Positions 35,254 to 44,066 of a stretch of 64,000 nt of DNA are shown piece by piece; within the stretch, counting starts at the first letter, position 1; each line of letters opens with the position of its first letter. The stretch comes from Runella salmonicolor (lineage in GTDB: Bacteria; Bacteroidota; Bacteroidia; Cytophagales; Spirosomataceae), in assembly GCF_024158025.1 (NCBI RefSeq), contig NZ_JAMZEL010000015.1, positions 99,195 through 163,194 of the forward strand, in the 5' to 3' direction. A program made the position numbers and the translations under genes. The notes under the pieces were generated by a model. The model was not told where the DNA came from. It saw only the letters and a program-made list of their open reading frames with translations, and searched no databases.

Positions 35254-36162
35254 CTATTTTTTCTTCTTCGATTTGGTAGGATCGTAATAGTTTTTCCAAC
35301 GACGTTCCAGAGGACCGAATTCATTATATGCTTCATTTGGACTGAGCATATTACAGCTTAGATGCGGACGTTTGTAATTGTAAAGAAAGACCCCCTTCTC
35401 CAATAATGCATATGCTTCTTCAAAGCTTCGAACGGGTTGATGACTCAGATATTCATCTTTGAGAATACCATTTATCCGTTCAGCAATCGAGTTCTCTAAA
35501 GGATCTGAGTTTTCGGTCATACTGATGCGAATATTATAGCTTTCCACAGTCCGGACATACTCCGAGCTGCAATACTGAATACCTCGATCACTATGATGAA
35601 TCAACTGACGGCCGATCCGTTTGGTGATCTGCTTGAGGGCCATTTCCAGGGCTAGCCGGGAGTTGACGGCTTCCAGATTGTCAGCTAAAGCAAAACCCAT
35701 GATCCGGCGCGAATAGGCATCCGTCAATAAGGAAATATAGAGATAACCTGTCTCAGTCAGCCAATAGGTGATGTCAGCTACCCAGACCTGATTGGGCCGC
35801 AGAATAGTCAGCTCTTTAATTAGGTTGGGATACTTGCGAAATCGATGCCGTGAAAAAGTGGTAATCATTCTACGCTTACGTTTCCTGATTAACAGATTAT
35901 TAGCGGCCAGCAGGTCAAATAAAGCGTCTCTGCCCATTTTTATTCCCCTTTCTATGAGCTCTTTTTTGAGGAGCTCGTATAATTTTTTTCCCCCTAAACG
36001 AGGATGATCCTTTCGAATTTGTTCAATTAAAGCTAAGACCTGTTGGTCACATTCTTCGGTGGTTAACTGCCTGTTTTTATGCTGATAGAATGCCTGACGG
36101 CTAAAACCAAACAACCCGCTTATCTGCCTAATATGAAAATGAGGATGACTCATTCGAAGCAA
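35254..36162 (-). CDS. IS3-family transposase OrfB
   Basis: 302 residues with intact DDE core: VWVADITYWL, HHSDRGIQYCS, SDPLENSIAERINGILKDE. HTH_21-like N-terminal segment (RLGGKKLYELLKKEL). About half identical to the OrfB of the neighbouring IS by eye, so a different IS3 member. Starts inside OrfA in the -1 frame; frameshifting should yield the fused enzyme. Confidence 0.9.
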   Translation of the reverse strand: MLRMSHPHFHIRQISGLFGFSRQAFYQHKNRQLTTEECDQQVLALIEQIRKDHPRLGGKKLYELLKKELIERGIKMGRDALFDLLAANNLLIRKRKRRMITTFSRHRFRKYPNLIKELTILRPNQVWVADITYWLTETGYLYISLLTDAYSRRIMGFALADNLEAVNSRLALEMALKQITKRIGRQLIHHSDRGIQYCSSEYVRTVESYNIRISMTENSDPLENSIAERINGILKDEYLSHQPVRSFEEAYALLEKGVFLYNYKRPHLSCNMLSPNEAYNEFGPLERRWKNYYDPTKSKKKK

Positions 36163-36554
36163 GAGGACTGTTTGGTATCGGACTTTTTTTCGATGGCGAT
36201 GCCCAGCTCCTGCTCGGCAACCCGAATTACGGTCTTATAATAAAGAATTTGGAGCTCAGACTGTTCCAACTCCTTCTCAAGTTGTTTCACTCGCCCCGCT
36301 AACTCATCGGCCTTGAGTGCGATCTGTTCAACGATAGTCGGGGGTGGTTCCTTGGTAGCTTGTTTCATGGGATCAGTACGTTGTTTTTCCTCCTGTCGGA
36401 CTCGTTCCAGCCATTTAGTAACGGTCTGACGGGTAAGAACCTTGTACTTGGCCATGCCCTGTTCAATGGTTAATCGGTTCAGGTTGATTTCTTCAACCAT
36501 CTGGCGCATCCGTAGTTCGTGTGCCTGTTTGCGAAGCAAAAAAATGTGTCCCAT
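36150..36554 (-). CDS. IS3-family transposase OrfA
   Basis: 134 residues: helix-turn-helix (YKVLTRQTVTKWLERVRQEE) and coiled coil (ADELAGRVKQLEKELEQSEL). Ends past a slippery A AAA AAG at about 36183-36190 (minus strand), and the -1 frame leads straight into OrfB. Confidence 0.85.
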   Translation of the reverse strand: MGHIFLLRKQAHELRMRQMVEEINLNRLTIEQGMAKYKVLTRQTVTKWLERVRQEEKQRTDPMKQATKEPPPTIVEQIALKADELAGRVKQLEKELEQSELQILYYKTVIRVAEQELGIAIEKKSDTKQSSCFE

Positions 36555-36670
36555 CTGCTTGTGTAGATGGTCAATCTATTTTAGGACAACACAATGACCC
36601 GTCCTGAAAAATCCGGCAGGTTTGGAAAGTTACTGTTTCAGCAGGTATCCTAATGTAATGATCTTTCCAG

Positions 36671-36931
36671 GAATTTTATCAAACAGCAGATTTAAAAGAT
36701 CCACAACTCAATGAACGACTGGAAAAATAGCAGTTCTATTATAATTATCAACGTTCTCATAGTTCTTCAAATGGAAAAATACCTGCTCAGGCAGCAGCCG
36801 AAAAGTCAGCAGAAGTACCATTTTGGGAAGATGTGGTTGCTAAATATGACCCACAAAAAGAACGGATTAGAGAACAGGCTTATGAACAGGATAAAAAAAT
36901 GATCTCTTTGAAGAAAAGAGCAAAATCATAG
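36671..36931 (+). pseudogene. IS481/rve-type transposase C-terminal remnant
   Basis: Frame reads DLKDPQLNERLEK, stop, QFYYNYQRSHSSSNGKIPAQ, then a basic tail ending KKRAKS and TAG. The block NYQRSH..NGK.PAQ is the end of an integrase-core transposase, where a Trp codon (TGG) is usual at the in-frame TAG. The N-terminal two thirds are missing, cut by the IS3 element at 36588. Confidence 0.7.
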
Positions 36932-37034
36932 TTTTATACAATTTTCTCAGGCTTATCGCTGTAGCGTATCTATAGAATCACTATACTTATTAGTTTCGTA
37001 AGTGATTTTGATCAAATAATTTGATACAACCACT

Positions 37035-37403
37035 TTAAGACGGATTGGATTCTAAAATTTGCTTCAAGTCGTGCGGTATATCCATAGGGCGAAGTGGCGG
37101 AACGTTGGTCCCACCCGTATTGCCAATGGGAACATGGCCTACGAATGATTTGACCCCCCCTACCAATAGCCTCGGAATTTGTCCTAAGACTTCTTTGGTA
37201 CTTTTGATATGAATGCCAAATTTGAGCATCAACCAATGCACGTAGGAATGTTCGAGTGGCCAGGCTTGCCCCAGAATATGCGCCCTTTCAAGATGACCCC
37301 ACGCTTCTGATAAATGCCCCGCTGCAAAAGCGTTTTGGTAATGTTGCAGTTCCTGCTGGTAGTGCTGCCGCAATGATACAGGCATTGTCCAGTAAAGTTT
37401 CAT
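37035..37403 (-). CDS. DUF3703-family protein
   Basis: 122 residues. Signature blocks: HLERAHILGQAWPLEHSYVH, a GQIPRLLVGGVKSFVGHVP stretch, and GNTGGTNVPPLRPMDIPHDL. DUF3703 proteins are cytoplasmic, of unknown biochemical function, and commonly lie beside metal efflux genes, as here. A start at the second Met (37385, MPVSLRQHY) is possible. A broken second copy of its 5' end lies at 38249-38356. Confidence 0.8.
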   Translation of the reverse strand: MKLYWTMPVSLRQHYQQELQHYQNAFAAGHLSEAWGHLERAHILGQAWPLEHSYVHWLMLKFGIHIKSTKEVLGQIPRLLVGGVKSFVGHVPIGNTGGTNVPPLRPMDIPHDLKQILESNPS

Positions 37404-37528
37404 AGAAATTTAATGGTTAATGAGAAAGTTTATACTTTTTTCGATTTGTGATTTACAAAACATTGATATACAGAAAGTTGTTTGGCTCAAAATACGACCT
37501 CTTAGCATAGAGTCAGTAAGTTTATCTT

Positions 37529-38107
37529 TTAAATACCTTCTGAAACTAATTGCCATCTTTTCTGGCGGTGTTTATAAAATGATTTTGCCCAGTATGTTAT
37601 AAAACCTGTCATAACTCCGCCATAAATAATTATTTCATCTTCGTACATTATATTTTTCTCACTTAATTTTTTCAAAGAAATCTTGTGATTCCAAATCTTG
37701 GCAGATTTATCCCACTCTTTTGTCTGTAAAACTTTATTCACAGTATCTATTTTCTCGAAATAAAGTGAATGGATTCCGCCAAAAGGAAGAAAACCATAGA
37801 TGAGCATTTTTGTCGAAACCGTATCGCCTTCTTGCCAAATTTGAGGAAAATGGCCCTCTGTTGGCTTAAACTTTACTTTACCCGCCGCCACGAAGTTTAG
37901 TAAAGCACTTGTCTGAACTTTTTTCCAAGCAGTATCAATACTAATGGGAATTTGAGAAACTACTGTCAGTTTTCGAGCAGTTACTACTCTGTTTTTATAA
38001 GTAATTTGTATTCGCTCTACCTTCGAAGTCAAACCCTTATTAGAAATACAGGAGATTGACACCAGTAAATTTCCTATTAATAACACTACTACTTTTAGCC
38101 TACTCAT
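37529..38107 (-). CDS. SRPBCC-like lipoprotein of unknown function
   Basis: 192 residues with a lipobox (LLVSISC, Cys at 20). The pattern SQIPISIDTAWKKVQTSALL, then a charged beta-rich domain with IYGFLPFGGIHSLYFEKID, and a final long helix (FITYWAKSFYKHRQKRW) is that of the START/SRPBCC lipid- or ligand-binding fold. AT-rich compared with neighbours. It sits between an intact and a broken DUF3703 copy. Confidence 0.6.
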   Translation of the reverse strand: MSRLKVVVLLIGNLLVSISCISNKGLTSKVERIQITYKNRVVTARKLTVVSQIPISIDTAWKKVQTSALLNFVAAGKVKFKPTEGHFPQIWQEGDTVSTKMLIYGFLPFGGIHSLYFEKIDTVNKVLQTKEWDKSAKIWNHKISLKKLSEKNIMYEDEIIIYGGVMTGFITYWAKSFYKHRQKRWQLVSEGI

Positions 38108-38248
38108 TGTTTTTTGAATTTGCTTTGGCTTTGTTGCATGGTTCGCATTTAAAAGAGATTAATGCAGATACATATGTAAAAACTGAGCTTTTACCTGTCA
38201 AATTACCCTGTTTTTCGGGATTTAACTCTTTTTTATATTGTACAAATA

Positions 38249-38356
38249 TTATTTATAATTGTACTTTTTTGCTATTAAATATCCGTGCAACAAAGCCATT
38301 TGCTTTTGTTGCAGTTCCTGCCGCAATGATACTGGCATTTTCCAATAAAGTTTCAT
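38249..38356 (-). pseudogene. Broken second copy of the DUF3703 5' end
   Basis: MKLYWKMPVSLRQ is nearly the same as the first 13 residues of the DUF3703 protein (MKLYWTMPVSLRQ), then an internal deletion and ELQQKQMALLHGYL resembles ELQHYQNAFAAGHL before a stop. The DNA similarity extends a short way upstream of the start. A leftover of a local duplication. The remaining part of 38108-38413 holds no gene. Confidence 0.6.
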
Positions 38357-38413
38357 AAAGATTGAAAGGGTAATGTGATGAAATACATCGATTCAATTAT
38401 TCTCACAGTAGAT

Positions 38414-40459
38414 TCAAAACTTCATTCGTTGTATCCTGACGGCGTTCAAAATTGCCAATAAAGCCACCCCCACATCGGCAAAAACGGCTTCCCACATCGT
38501 AGCAAGTCCGCCAGCACCTAACAGTAACACGATGCCTTTTACCACAAAAGCCAGCGTAATATTTTGCCATACTATTCTTTTGGTCTGTTTGCCAATGTTG
38601 ATTGCCATCGGTATTTTAGAGGGCCTGTCGTCCTGAATCACGACATCGGCAGTTTCTATGGTGGCATCGCTGCCTAAGCCGCCCATGGCAATACCCACAT
38701 CGCTGATGGCCACTACGGGAGCATCGTTCACCCCATCGCCCACAAAGGCTACGCTTTCGTTACGGGCTTTTATTTCTTTTACCTTGTTCACTTTGTCTTC
38801 GGGCAATAAATCGCCGAAGGCATTGGCAATGTTCAGTTTGTCGGCGACAAATTTTACTACCGTACTTTTATCGCCACTGAGCATCGTGATTTTCACCCCC
38901 AATGCTTTCAGTTTATTAACCGTTTCCTGAGCATCTTCTTTGATGCTGTCGGCAATGGTGATATAACCCGCAAACTTTTTGTCGTAAGCAACGGCTATTA
39001 CTGTATAAACAATCGTATTGGGGTCAATATCGTATTTAATGGAAAATTTATCCATCAATTTAAAATTACCTACCAGCAGTTCTTTGCCTTTTATATCGGC
39101 TTTTAATCCGTGTCCCGATATTTCTTCTACATTTTTCAGTTCAATATTACTGTCTGGTTTTCCTACAAACTGATGAATGGCAGTAGCCACCGGGTGGGTA
39201 CTGCGGCTTTCCAACGCATTCGCCATTTGCAGTAGTTCGTCTTTATTAAATTCCGGCTTTATGATTACTTCCTGCACCTTAAAAACGCCTTCGGTCATGG
39301 TGCCTGTTTTGTCCATGACCACATTTTTTATTTCTGCAATGATGTCAAGAAAATTACTGCCTTTAAACAAAATGCCGTTTTTACTGGCCGCTCCAATGCC
39401 GCCGAAATAACCCAACGGAATACTGATAACCAAAGCACAGGGACAGGAAATAACCAGGAATATTAACGCTCTGTACAACCATTGATTGAACACATAATCA
39501 GCTACAAAAAAGTAAGGCAAAAAGCAAATGGCAACCGCCAGCAACACTACAATAGGCGTGTATATTTTTGCAAACTTTCTGATAAACAGTTCAGTAGGGG
39601 CTTTCTGAGCAGTGGCATTTTGTACCAGTTCCAAAATTTTACTCAACTTGCTATCGGTATAAGCCGTGGTCACTTTTACCTGTGCCACGGTGTTCAGGTT
39701 AATCATGCCTGCCAGTACAACTTCGCCTTTGGCTTTGGTATCGGGCTTGCTTTCACCCGTTAGTGCGGCGGTATTGAAGGAGGCCGTTTCAGAAATCAGT
39801 TCGCCATCCAACCCCAACTTTTCTCCTGATTTTAACTGGATAATATCGCCGATTTTTGCCGCGTCGGCTTTAATGGTTGTGGCTTCGTTGTTTTGCAGAA
39901 TGGTTACTTCATCCGGCCGCTGGTCGAGCAGGGACTTGATATTGGCTTTGGCTCTTTTTACGGCCAATGTTTGGAATACTTCGCCAACGGCATAAAACAG
40001 CATCACGGCCACGCCTTCGGGATATTCGCCAATGGCAAAAGCCCCGATGGTGGCAATGCCCATCAATAAAAACTCCGAAAACACTTCGCCTTTTGCCACG
40101 CTTTGGACGGCTTCTTTCAGTACAGGAAATCCAACGGGTATGTAAGCAACTACGTACCAAGCGATGCGTACCCAACCGGTGAACCATTCGGGTTTTAGGT
40201 AGCTGTCTAAAGCAATGGCAACAAGCAATAACACTAAACTGATAATAGCCGGCACAAACATTTTGAATGTGCTGTCGCTGCCGCCCGAATGGTCATGCCC
40301 ATCCTCATCGGCATGTTCTTCCTGGCCGTGATCGTGCCCGTCATCGTCGGTATGACCTTTCTTTAATAAGGCTTTTGCGCCGGCCTGGGTGTAAATTTTT
40401 TCTTCCTGCGTGCAGCAAAGTTGTTTGCCGTCGGCATCGTATTGGTGTTGATGTTCCAT
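38414..40459 (-). CDS. cadA: P1B-type Zn2+/Cd2+/Pb2+-exporting ATPase
   Basis: 681 residues. His-rich cytoplasmic N-terminus (DDGHDHGQEEHADEDGHDHS, with CCT near 15) in place of a canonical HMA domain, eight membrane segments, SCPCALVISIP (CPC metal site), DKTGTMTEG (phosphorylated Asp), SRSTHPVATAI (HP), GDGVNDAPV. The last helices carry VVKGIVLLL and FADVGVALLAILNAVRI, the Lys and Asp pair of the P1B-2 group that exports Zn/Cd/Pb. It pumps these ions out of the cytoplasm at the expense of ATP. Starts 2 bp after a pseudogene stop. Confidence 0.9.
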   Translation of the reverse strand: MEHQHQYDADGKQLCCTQEEKIYTQAGAKALLKKGHTDDDGHDHGQEEHADEDGHDHSGGSDSTFKMFVPAIISLVLLLVAIALDSYLKPEWFTGWVRIAWYVVAYIPVGFPVLKEAVQSVAKGEVFSEFLLMGIATIGAFAIGEYPEGVAVMLFYAVGEVFQTLAVKRAKANIKSLLDQRPDEVTILQNNEATTIKADAAKIGDIIQLKSGEKLGLDGELISETASFNTAALTGESKPDTKAKGEVVLAGMINLNTVAQVKVTTAYTDSKLSKILELVQNATAQKAPTELFIRKFAKIYTPIVVLLAVAICFLPYFFVADYVFNQWLYRALIFLVISCPCALVISIPLGYFGGIGAASKNGILFKGSNFLDIIAEIKNVVMDKTGTMTEGVFKVQEVIIKPEFNKDELLQMANALESRSTHPVATAIHQFVGKPDSNIELKNVEEISGHGLKADIKGKELLVGNFKLMDKFSIKYDIDPNTIVYTVIAVAYDKKFAGYITIADSIKEDAQETVNKLKALGVKITMLSGDKSTVVKFVADKLNIANAFGDLLPEDKVNKVKEIKARNESVAFVGDGVNDAPVVAISDVGIAMGGLGSDATIETADVVIQDDRPSKIPMAINIGKQTKRIVWQNITLAFVVKGIVLLLGAGGLATMWEAVFADVGVALLAILNAVRIQRMKF

Positions 40460-40460
40460 T

Positions 40461-40825
40461 TTAAATAAACCTTTTTACTGATTTTCGATAATTAACATAA
40501 AGGGAGCCGTGTTCTTTAGCCAAAAAATCTTCCTCTAATCTCACCTGAATTTGAATGATGAAATAGGTGGTCAATGCCGAAAAAAATGTGACGGCATTGG
40601 GCGTTATCAAAAACAAGCCCAAAACACTCAAAATCATTCCGAGGAAAATCGGATTTAGGCTTAGGCCAAAAATACCTTTGGTTTTTAGTTCCGTTTTATT
40701 TTGTTCATCTATACCAATTCGCCAGCTTGTGCTCATTTGGTATTGTGCTATGGAATCACAAAGGCTACCCCTAGGTACAGCAATAAGTAGATGGGTAGGT
40801 ATAGTTTCAAAAGGTCATTTTTCAT
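40461..40825 (-). pseudogene. Isoprenylcysteine carboxylmethyltransferase-like gene with internal deletion
   Basis: The 5' end (ATG at 40825: MKNDLLKLYLPIYLLLYLG) resembles the start of the intact homologue at 51498-52103 (MDAFLQFYIPIFYIVYILI). The rest matches its C-terminal half (WRIGIDEQNKTEL, NPIFLGM, IQVRLEEDFL). About 100 middle codons are missing and the junction is out of frame with a TAG. An ORF starting at 40736 codes for the C-terminal half alone and is unlikely to function. Confidence 0.75.
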
Positions 40826-40852
40826 TTTGTGAAATCGTTTAAAGATTTATTT

Positions 40853-40883
40853 AAAAAGACTCAAATTTCTTTTGAGTCTTTTT
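40853..40883. terminator. Terminator after the RND efflux operon
   Basis: AAAAAGACTCAAA and its exact complement TTTGAGTCTTTTT flank a short loop; symmetric A and T tails make it work in both directions. Follows the RND pump gene (minus strand). Confidence 0.85.
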
Positions 40884-40898
40884 ATTTTTGTATCAATT

Positions 40899-43800
40899 CT
40901 AAAACGCTTCTTTTTTCTTCTTTGTCTCAAAGTAGGTTTTTAATGCCTTTTCGCCAAAAGTATAAAACACCACAGGTGTAACGATAATATCCAATAACGT
41001 ACTGGAAATCAGGCCTCCCAAAATCACCGTTGCTACTGGATAAAGTATTTCTTTCCCGGCGGCTTGTGGATCGAGGGTAAGCGGAATCAAGGCTAAGGCG
41101 GCTACCAATGCTGTCATTAAAACCGGAACAAGCCGTTCGAGTGAGCCCTTGATAATCATCGGTTTTCCAAACACTTCGCCTTCGTGCTCGACCAAGTGGA
41201 TGTAGTGTGAAATCATCATGATGCCGTTGCGACTCGCAATGCCCGTCAGGGTGATGAAACCTACCAACGTCGCCACCGAAAACGTACCGCCTGTGAGCAT
41301 TACCGCTACCACACTGCCAATGAGTGCTAACGGCACATTCAACATAATTTGAAGCGTTAAACGGCTGGATTTGAAGTGGCTGTATAACACCAAAAAAATG
41401 CCAACCAATGAAAACAATGCCAAAAAGCCAATCATTGAAGTGGCTGATTCCTGACTTTCAATGAGTCCCGAATACACAATAAAATAACCTGCGGGGAGTG
41501 GTACTTCTTTAGCTAATCGCTCTTTGATTTCGGCTACTGTACTTCCCAAATCCCGTCCCTGTACGTTAGCTGAAATGACCATACGACGCTGGGTATTTTC
41601 GTGCATCACCTGATTGACCATACTCGTCAGTTCAATATCGGCAATTTGATACAAGGGAATTAACTGCCCGTCGGGGGTACTGATTTGGGTGTTACGAATG
41701 GCTTGCAGATTACTCCGCTCTCGGTTGGTGGTTCTGAGCAAAATATCAAACGATTTCTGACCATCATATATCTTGCCTGTTACCTTACCGTTGTAGAAGA
41801 TTTCGAGGTCTTCGGCCACCTTACCCGCCTGTAAGCCAAAGCGTTGCAGGGCATCTCGCCGTACTCGAATCAGCAACTGTGGAATCATGGTTTGGCGTTC
41901 AATTTGTAAATCGGTGACGCCCGTTATATATTGCATCACGCCCTGAATCCGCCCGGCGGTGCTGCGCAGCTCGGTTAGGTCATCACCATAGAGTTTGAGG
42001 GCGATTTGCGCTTGCACCCCTGAAAGCAAGTGTTCAATGCGGTGCGAAATAGGCTGCCCGATACTCACCGAAACGCCTTTCAGTACGTCTAATTTTTGGC
42101 GTAAATCGGCAATGATCTCGGCCCGTCCTCGCTTTGCTCCCGCCCGAATCTCTACCTCAATTTCGGAGCGGCTGACGGGTTCGACATGTTCGTCCAATTC
42201 TGCGCGCCCTGTTCGGCGGCTGACGTATTCCACTTCGGGTACTTGCAGCATCAGTTTTTCGGCGAGTGTTCCCAATTTATTCGACTCTTCGAGCGAAGTG
42301 CCTGGTGGGGCAACCAAATTGACCGTAAACGAGCCTTCGTTGAAGGGCGGCAAAAACTCGGTACCGAAAAAAGGAATCATTCCCATTGAAACCACAATCA
42401 ATCCGGCCGCCACGACAATGATTGATTTAGAGCGATTCAATGACCAATTTAATACCCGCGTGTCCTTGTTTTTCAGCCATTTAACCAAACTTGTATCTTC
42501 TTCGTGCGAATCGGCAGAAATGAATTTTTGCCACCAATTTTTAGGTTTTTTGTTTTGCTGTCGGCCTTCTATTTTGAGTAAATAACTGCATAACACAGGA
42601 GTAAGTGTGAGCGAAACGACCAATGAAGCCAAAATGGATGTAATATACGCAATGCCAAGGGGAGCAAAAATACGCCCTTCGATGCCCTGCATGTAAAACA
42701 GTGGCAAAAACACCAGCACCACAATAACCGTGGCATACACAATCGAATTTCGTACTTCCGAACTGGCTTGATACACGACTTGCAGGGTCGGCTTGGGTTG
42801 GGGCAAATTGCGGTTTTCCCGTAATCTTCGATAGACGTTTTCTACATCCACAATGGCATCGTCCACTAATTCACCAATGGCAATGGCCAAACCGCCCAGC
42901 GTCAGTGTATTAATTGAAATATCAAATGCCTTGAAAATAATGGCTGTAATGACCAACGAAAGTGGGATAGCGGTGAGGGTAATGACAGTTGTTCTGAGGT
43001 TCATCAAAAACAAAAACAAGACGATAATCACCAAAATAAATCCGTCTCTCAGGGCTTCGATGACGTTGTTTAAGGAATTGGTAATGAACGACTTTTGCTG
43101 AAAAATCTTGGGATTCAGCTTAATGTCTTTCGGCAACGAAGTCTGTAAATCGGCGCAGGCTTTTTCAATTTCATCTGTCAAGCCCACCGTATTGGCTCCG
43201 GGTTGTTTTTCTATGGCCAAAATCACCGCAGGTTTTCCGTTGATACTCGCGTCGCCTCGTTTGAGGGCCGCTCCAAACTGCACCTCGGCCACCTGCGACA
43301 GCAAGACGGGAACACCGTTGCGATTGGACACCACCGTGCGGGCCAAATCGTCTAAGGTTTCGGCCCGTCCCACGTTCCGAATCAAGACTTCCGTTCCGTA
43401 ATCGTTGTAAAAATTTCCCGTCGTGTTTTGGGTGGTTTGTCCCAACGCCTTGTCCACATCGTCCACCGACAGGCCGAACTGTTTGAGCCTTTCGCTCGAA
43501 ATCTGTACTTGATACTGTAAGCGGTCGCCCCCAATGGGAATCACCTGTGATACACCCTTGATACTGAGCAATCTACGGCGGATGTTAAAATCGGCCAGCG
43601 TGCGCAGTTCAGCGGGACTGGTCGTATCTGCCGATACGCCCACGTACATAATTTGGCCCATGACCGACGAAATCGGCCCCATAATCGGCACAATTCCGTT
43701 GGGAAGTATAACCGTTTGCAGTTTCTCGGCCACCAACTGACGGGCTTTGTAAATCTCGGTATTCCAGTCAAATTCAACGAAAACCATACCTAAACCAATC

Positions 43801-44060
43801 GCAGACGAACTGCGAACGACTTCTACGCCCGGTGCACCATTCAGCGCGGTTTCAACAGGTAATACCACCTGCGTTTCAATTTCTTCGGGGGCTAACCCGT
43901 TGGATTCCAAAAATATAGTAACCCGAGGGCGGTTTAAGTCAGGCAGTACATCAATGGGCAGTTGAGTGGCGGTAAACACCCCGTATACCACCAACAACGC
44001 CGATGCTGCCACAATCAACAAGCGATTGTGGAGCGCAAATTTAATTAATCTGTCAAGCAT
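40899..44060 (-). CDS. Heavy-metal RND efflux pump (CusA/CzcA family)
   Basis: 1053 residues, twelve membrane helices and two large periplasmic loops, the full-length RND design. N-terminal LPIDVLPDLNRPRVTIFLES, the TM4 charge motif IAIGELVDDAIVDVENVYRR, and a second-half GTEFLPPFNEGSFTVNLVAP. The heavy-metal subfamily (HME-RND) exports divalent or monovalent metals from periplasm and cytoplasm through a tripartite complex. The TM4 motif does not match the copper CusA or the zinc CzcA consensus exactly, so the metal is open. Last gene of the operon TolC-adaptor-lipoprotein-pump. Confidence 0.9.
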   Translation of the reverse strand: MLDRLIKFALHNRLLIVAASALLVVYGVFTATQLPIDVLPDLNRPRVTIFLESNGLAPEEIETQVVLPVETALNGAPGVEVVRSSSAIGLGMVFVEFDWNTEIYKARQLVAEKLQTVILPNGIVPIMGPISSVMGQIMYVGVSADTTSPAELRTLADFNIRRRLLSIKGVSQVIPIGGDRLQYQVQISSERLKQFGLSVDDVDKALGQTTQNTTGNFYNDYGTEVLIRNVGRAETLDDLARTVVSNRNGVPVLLSQVAEVQFGAALKRGDASINGKPAVILAIEKQPGANTVGLTDEIEKACADLQTSLPKDIKLNPKIFQQKSFITNSLNNVIEALRDGFILVIIVLFLFLMNLRTTVITLTAIPLSLVITAIIFKAFDISINTLTLGGLAIAIGELVDDAIVDVENVYRRLRENRNLPQPKPTLQVVYQASSEVRNSIVYATVIVVLVFLPLFYMQGIEGRIFAPLGIAYITSILASLVVSLTLTPVLCSYLLKIEGRQQNKKPKNWWQKFISADSHEEDTSLVKWLKNKDTRVLNWSLNRSKSIIVVAAGLIVVSMGMIPFFGTEFLPPFNEGSFTVNLVAPPGTSLEESNKLGTLAEKLMLQVPEVEYVSRRTGRAELDEHVEPVSRSEIEVEIRAGAKRGRAEIIADLRQKLDVLKGVSVSIGQPISHRIEHLLSGVQAQIALKLYGDDLTELRSTAGRIQGVMQYITGVTDLQIERQTMIPQLLIRVRRDALQRFGLQAGKVAEDLEIFYNGKVTGKIYDGQKSFDILLRTTNRERSNLQAIRNTQISTPDGQLIPLYQIADIELTSMVNQVMHENTQRRMVISANVQGRDLGSTVAEIKERLAKEVPLPAGYFIVYSGLIESQESATSMIGFLALFSLVGIFLVLYSHFKSSRLTLQIMLNVPLALIGSVVAVMLTGGTFSVATLVGFITLTGIASRNGIMMISHYIHLVEHEGEVFGKPMIIKGSLERLVPVLMTALVAALALIPLTLDPQAAGKEILYPVATVILGGLISSTLLDIIVTPVVFYTFGEKALKTYFETKKKKEAF

Positions 44061-44066
44061 GTTTTT

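Larger units (their letters stand above)
35209..36588 (-). mobile_element. IS3-family insertion sequence (second copy, different subgroup)
   Basis: About 1.38 kb. Right end read inward from 36588 is TGTCCTAAAATAGATTGACC; the left candidate at 35209 is AGTCCTGAAATAAATTTACC (17 of 22 matching over the repeat). A better left end starting TG (33728) exists on the other side of the first element, so the first IS may be nested into the left tip of this one. No matching target duplication found in either reading. Confidence 0.65.

Noticed and set aside
40461..40736. Intact 91-aa methyltransferase
   Set aside because: It covers only the C-terminal half of the family, and a matching 5' fragment precedes it out of frame; annotated as a deleted pseudogene.
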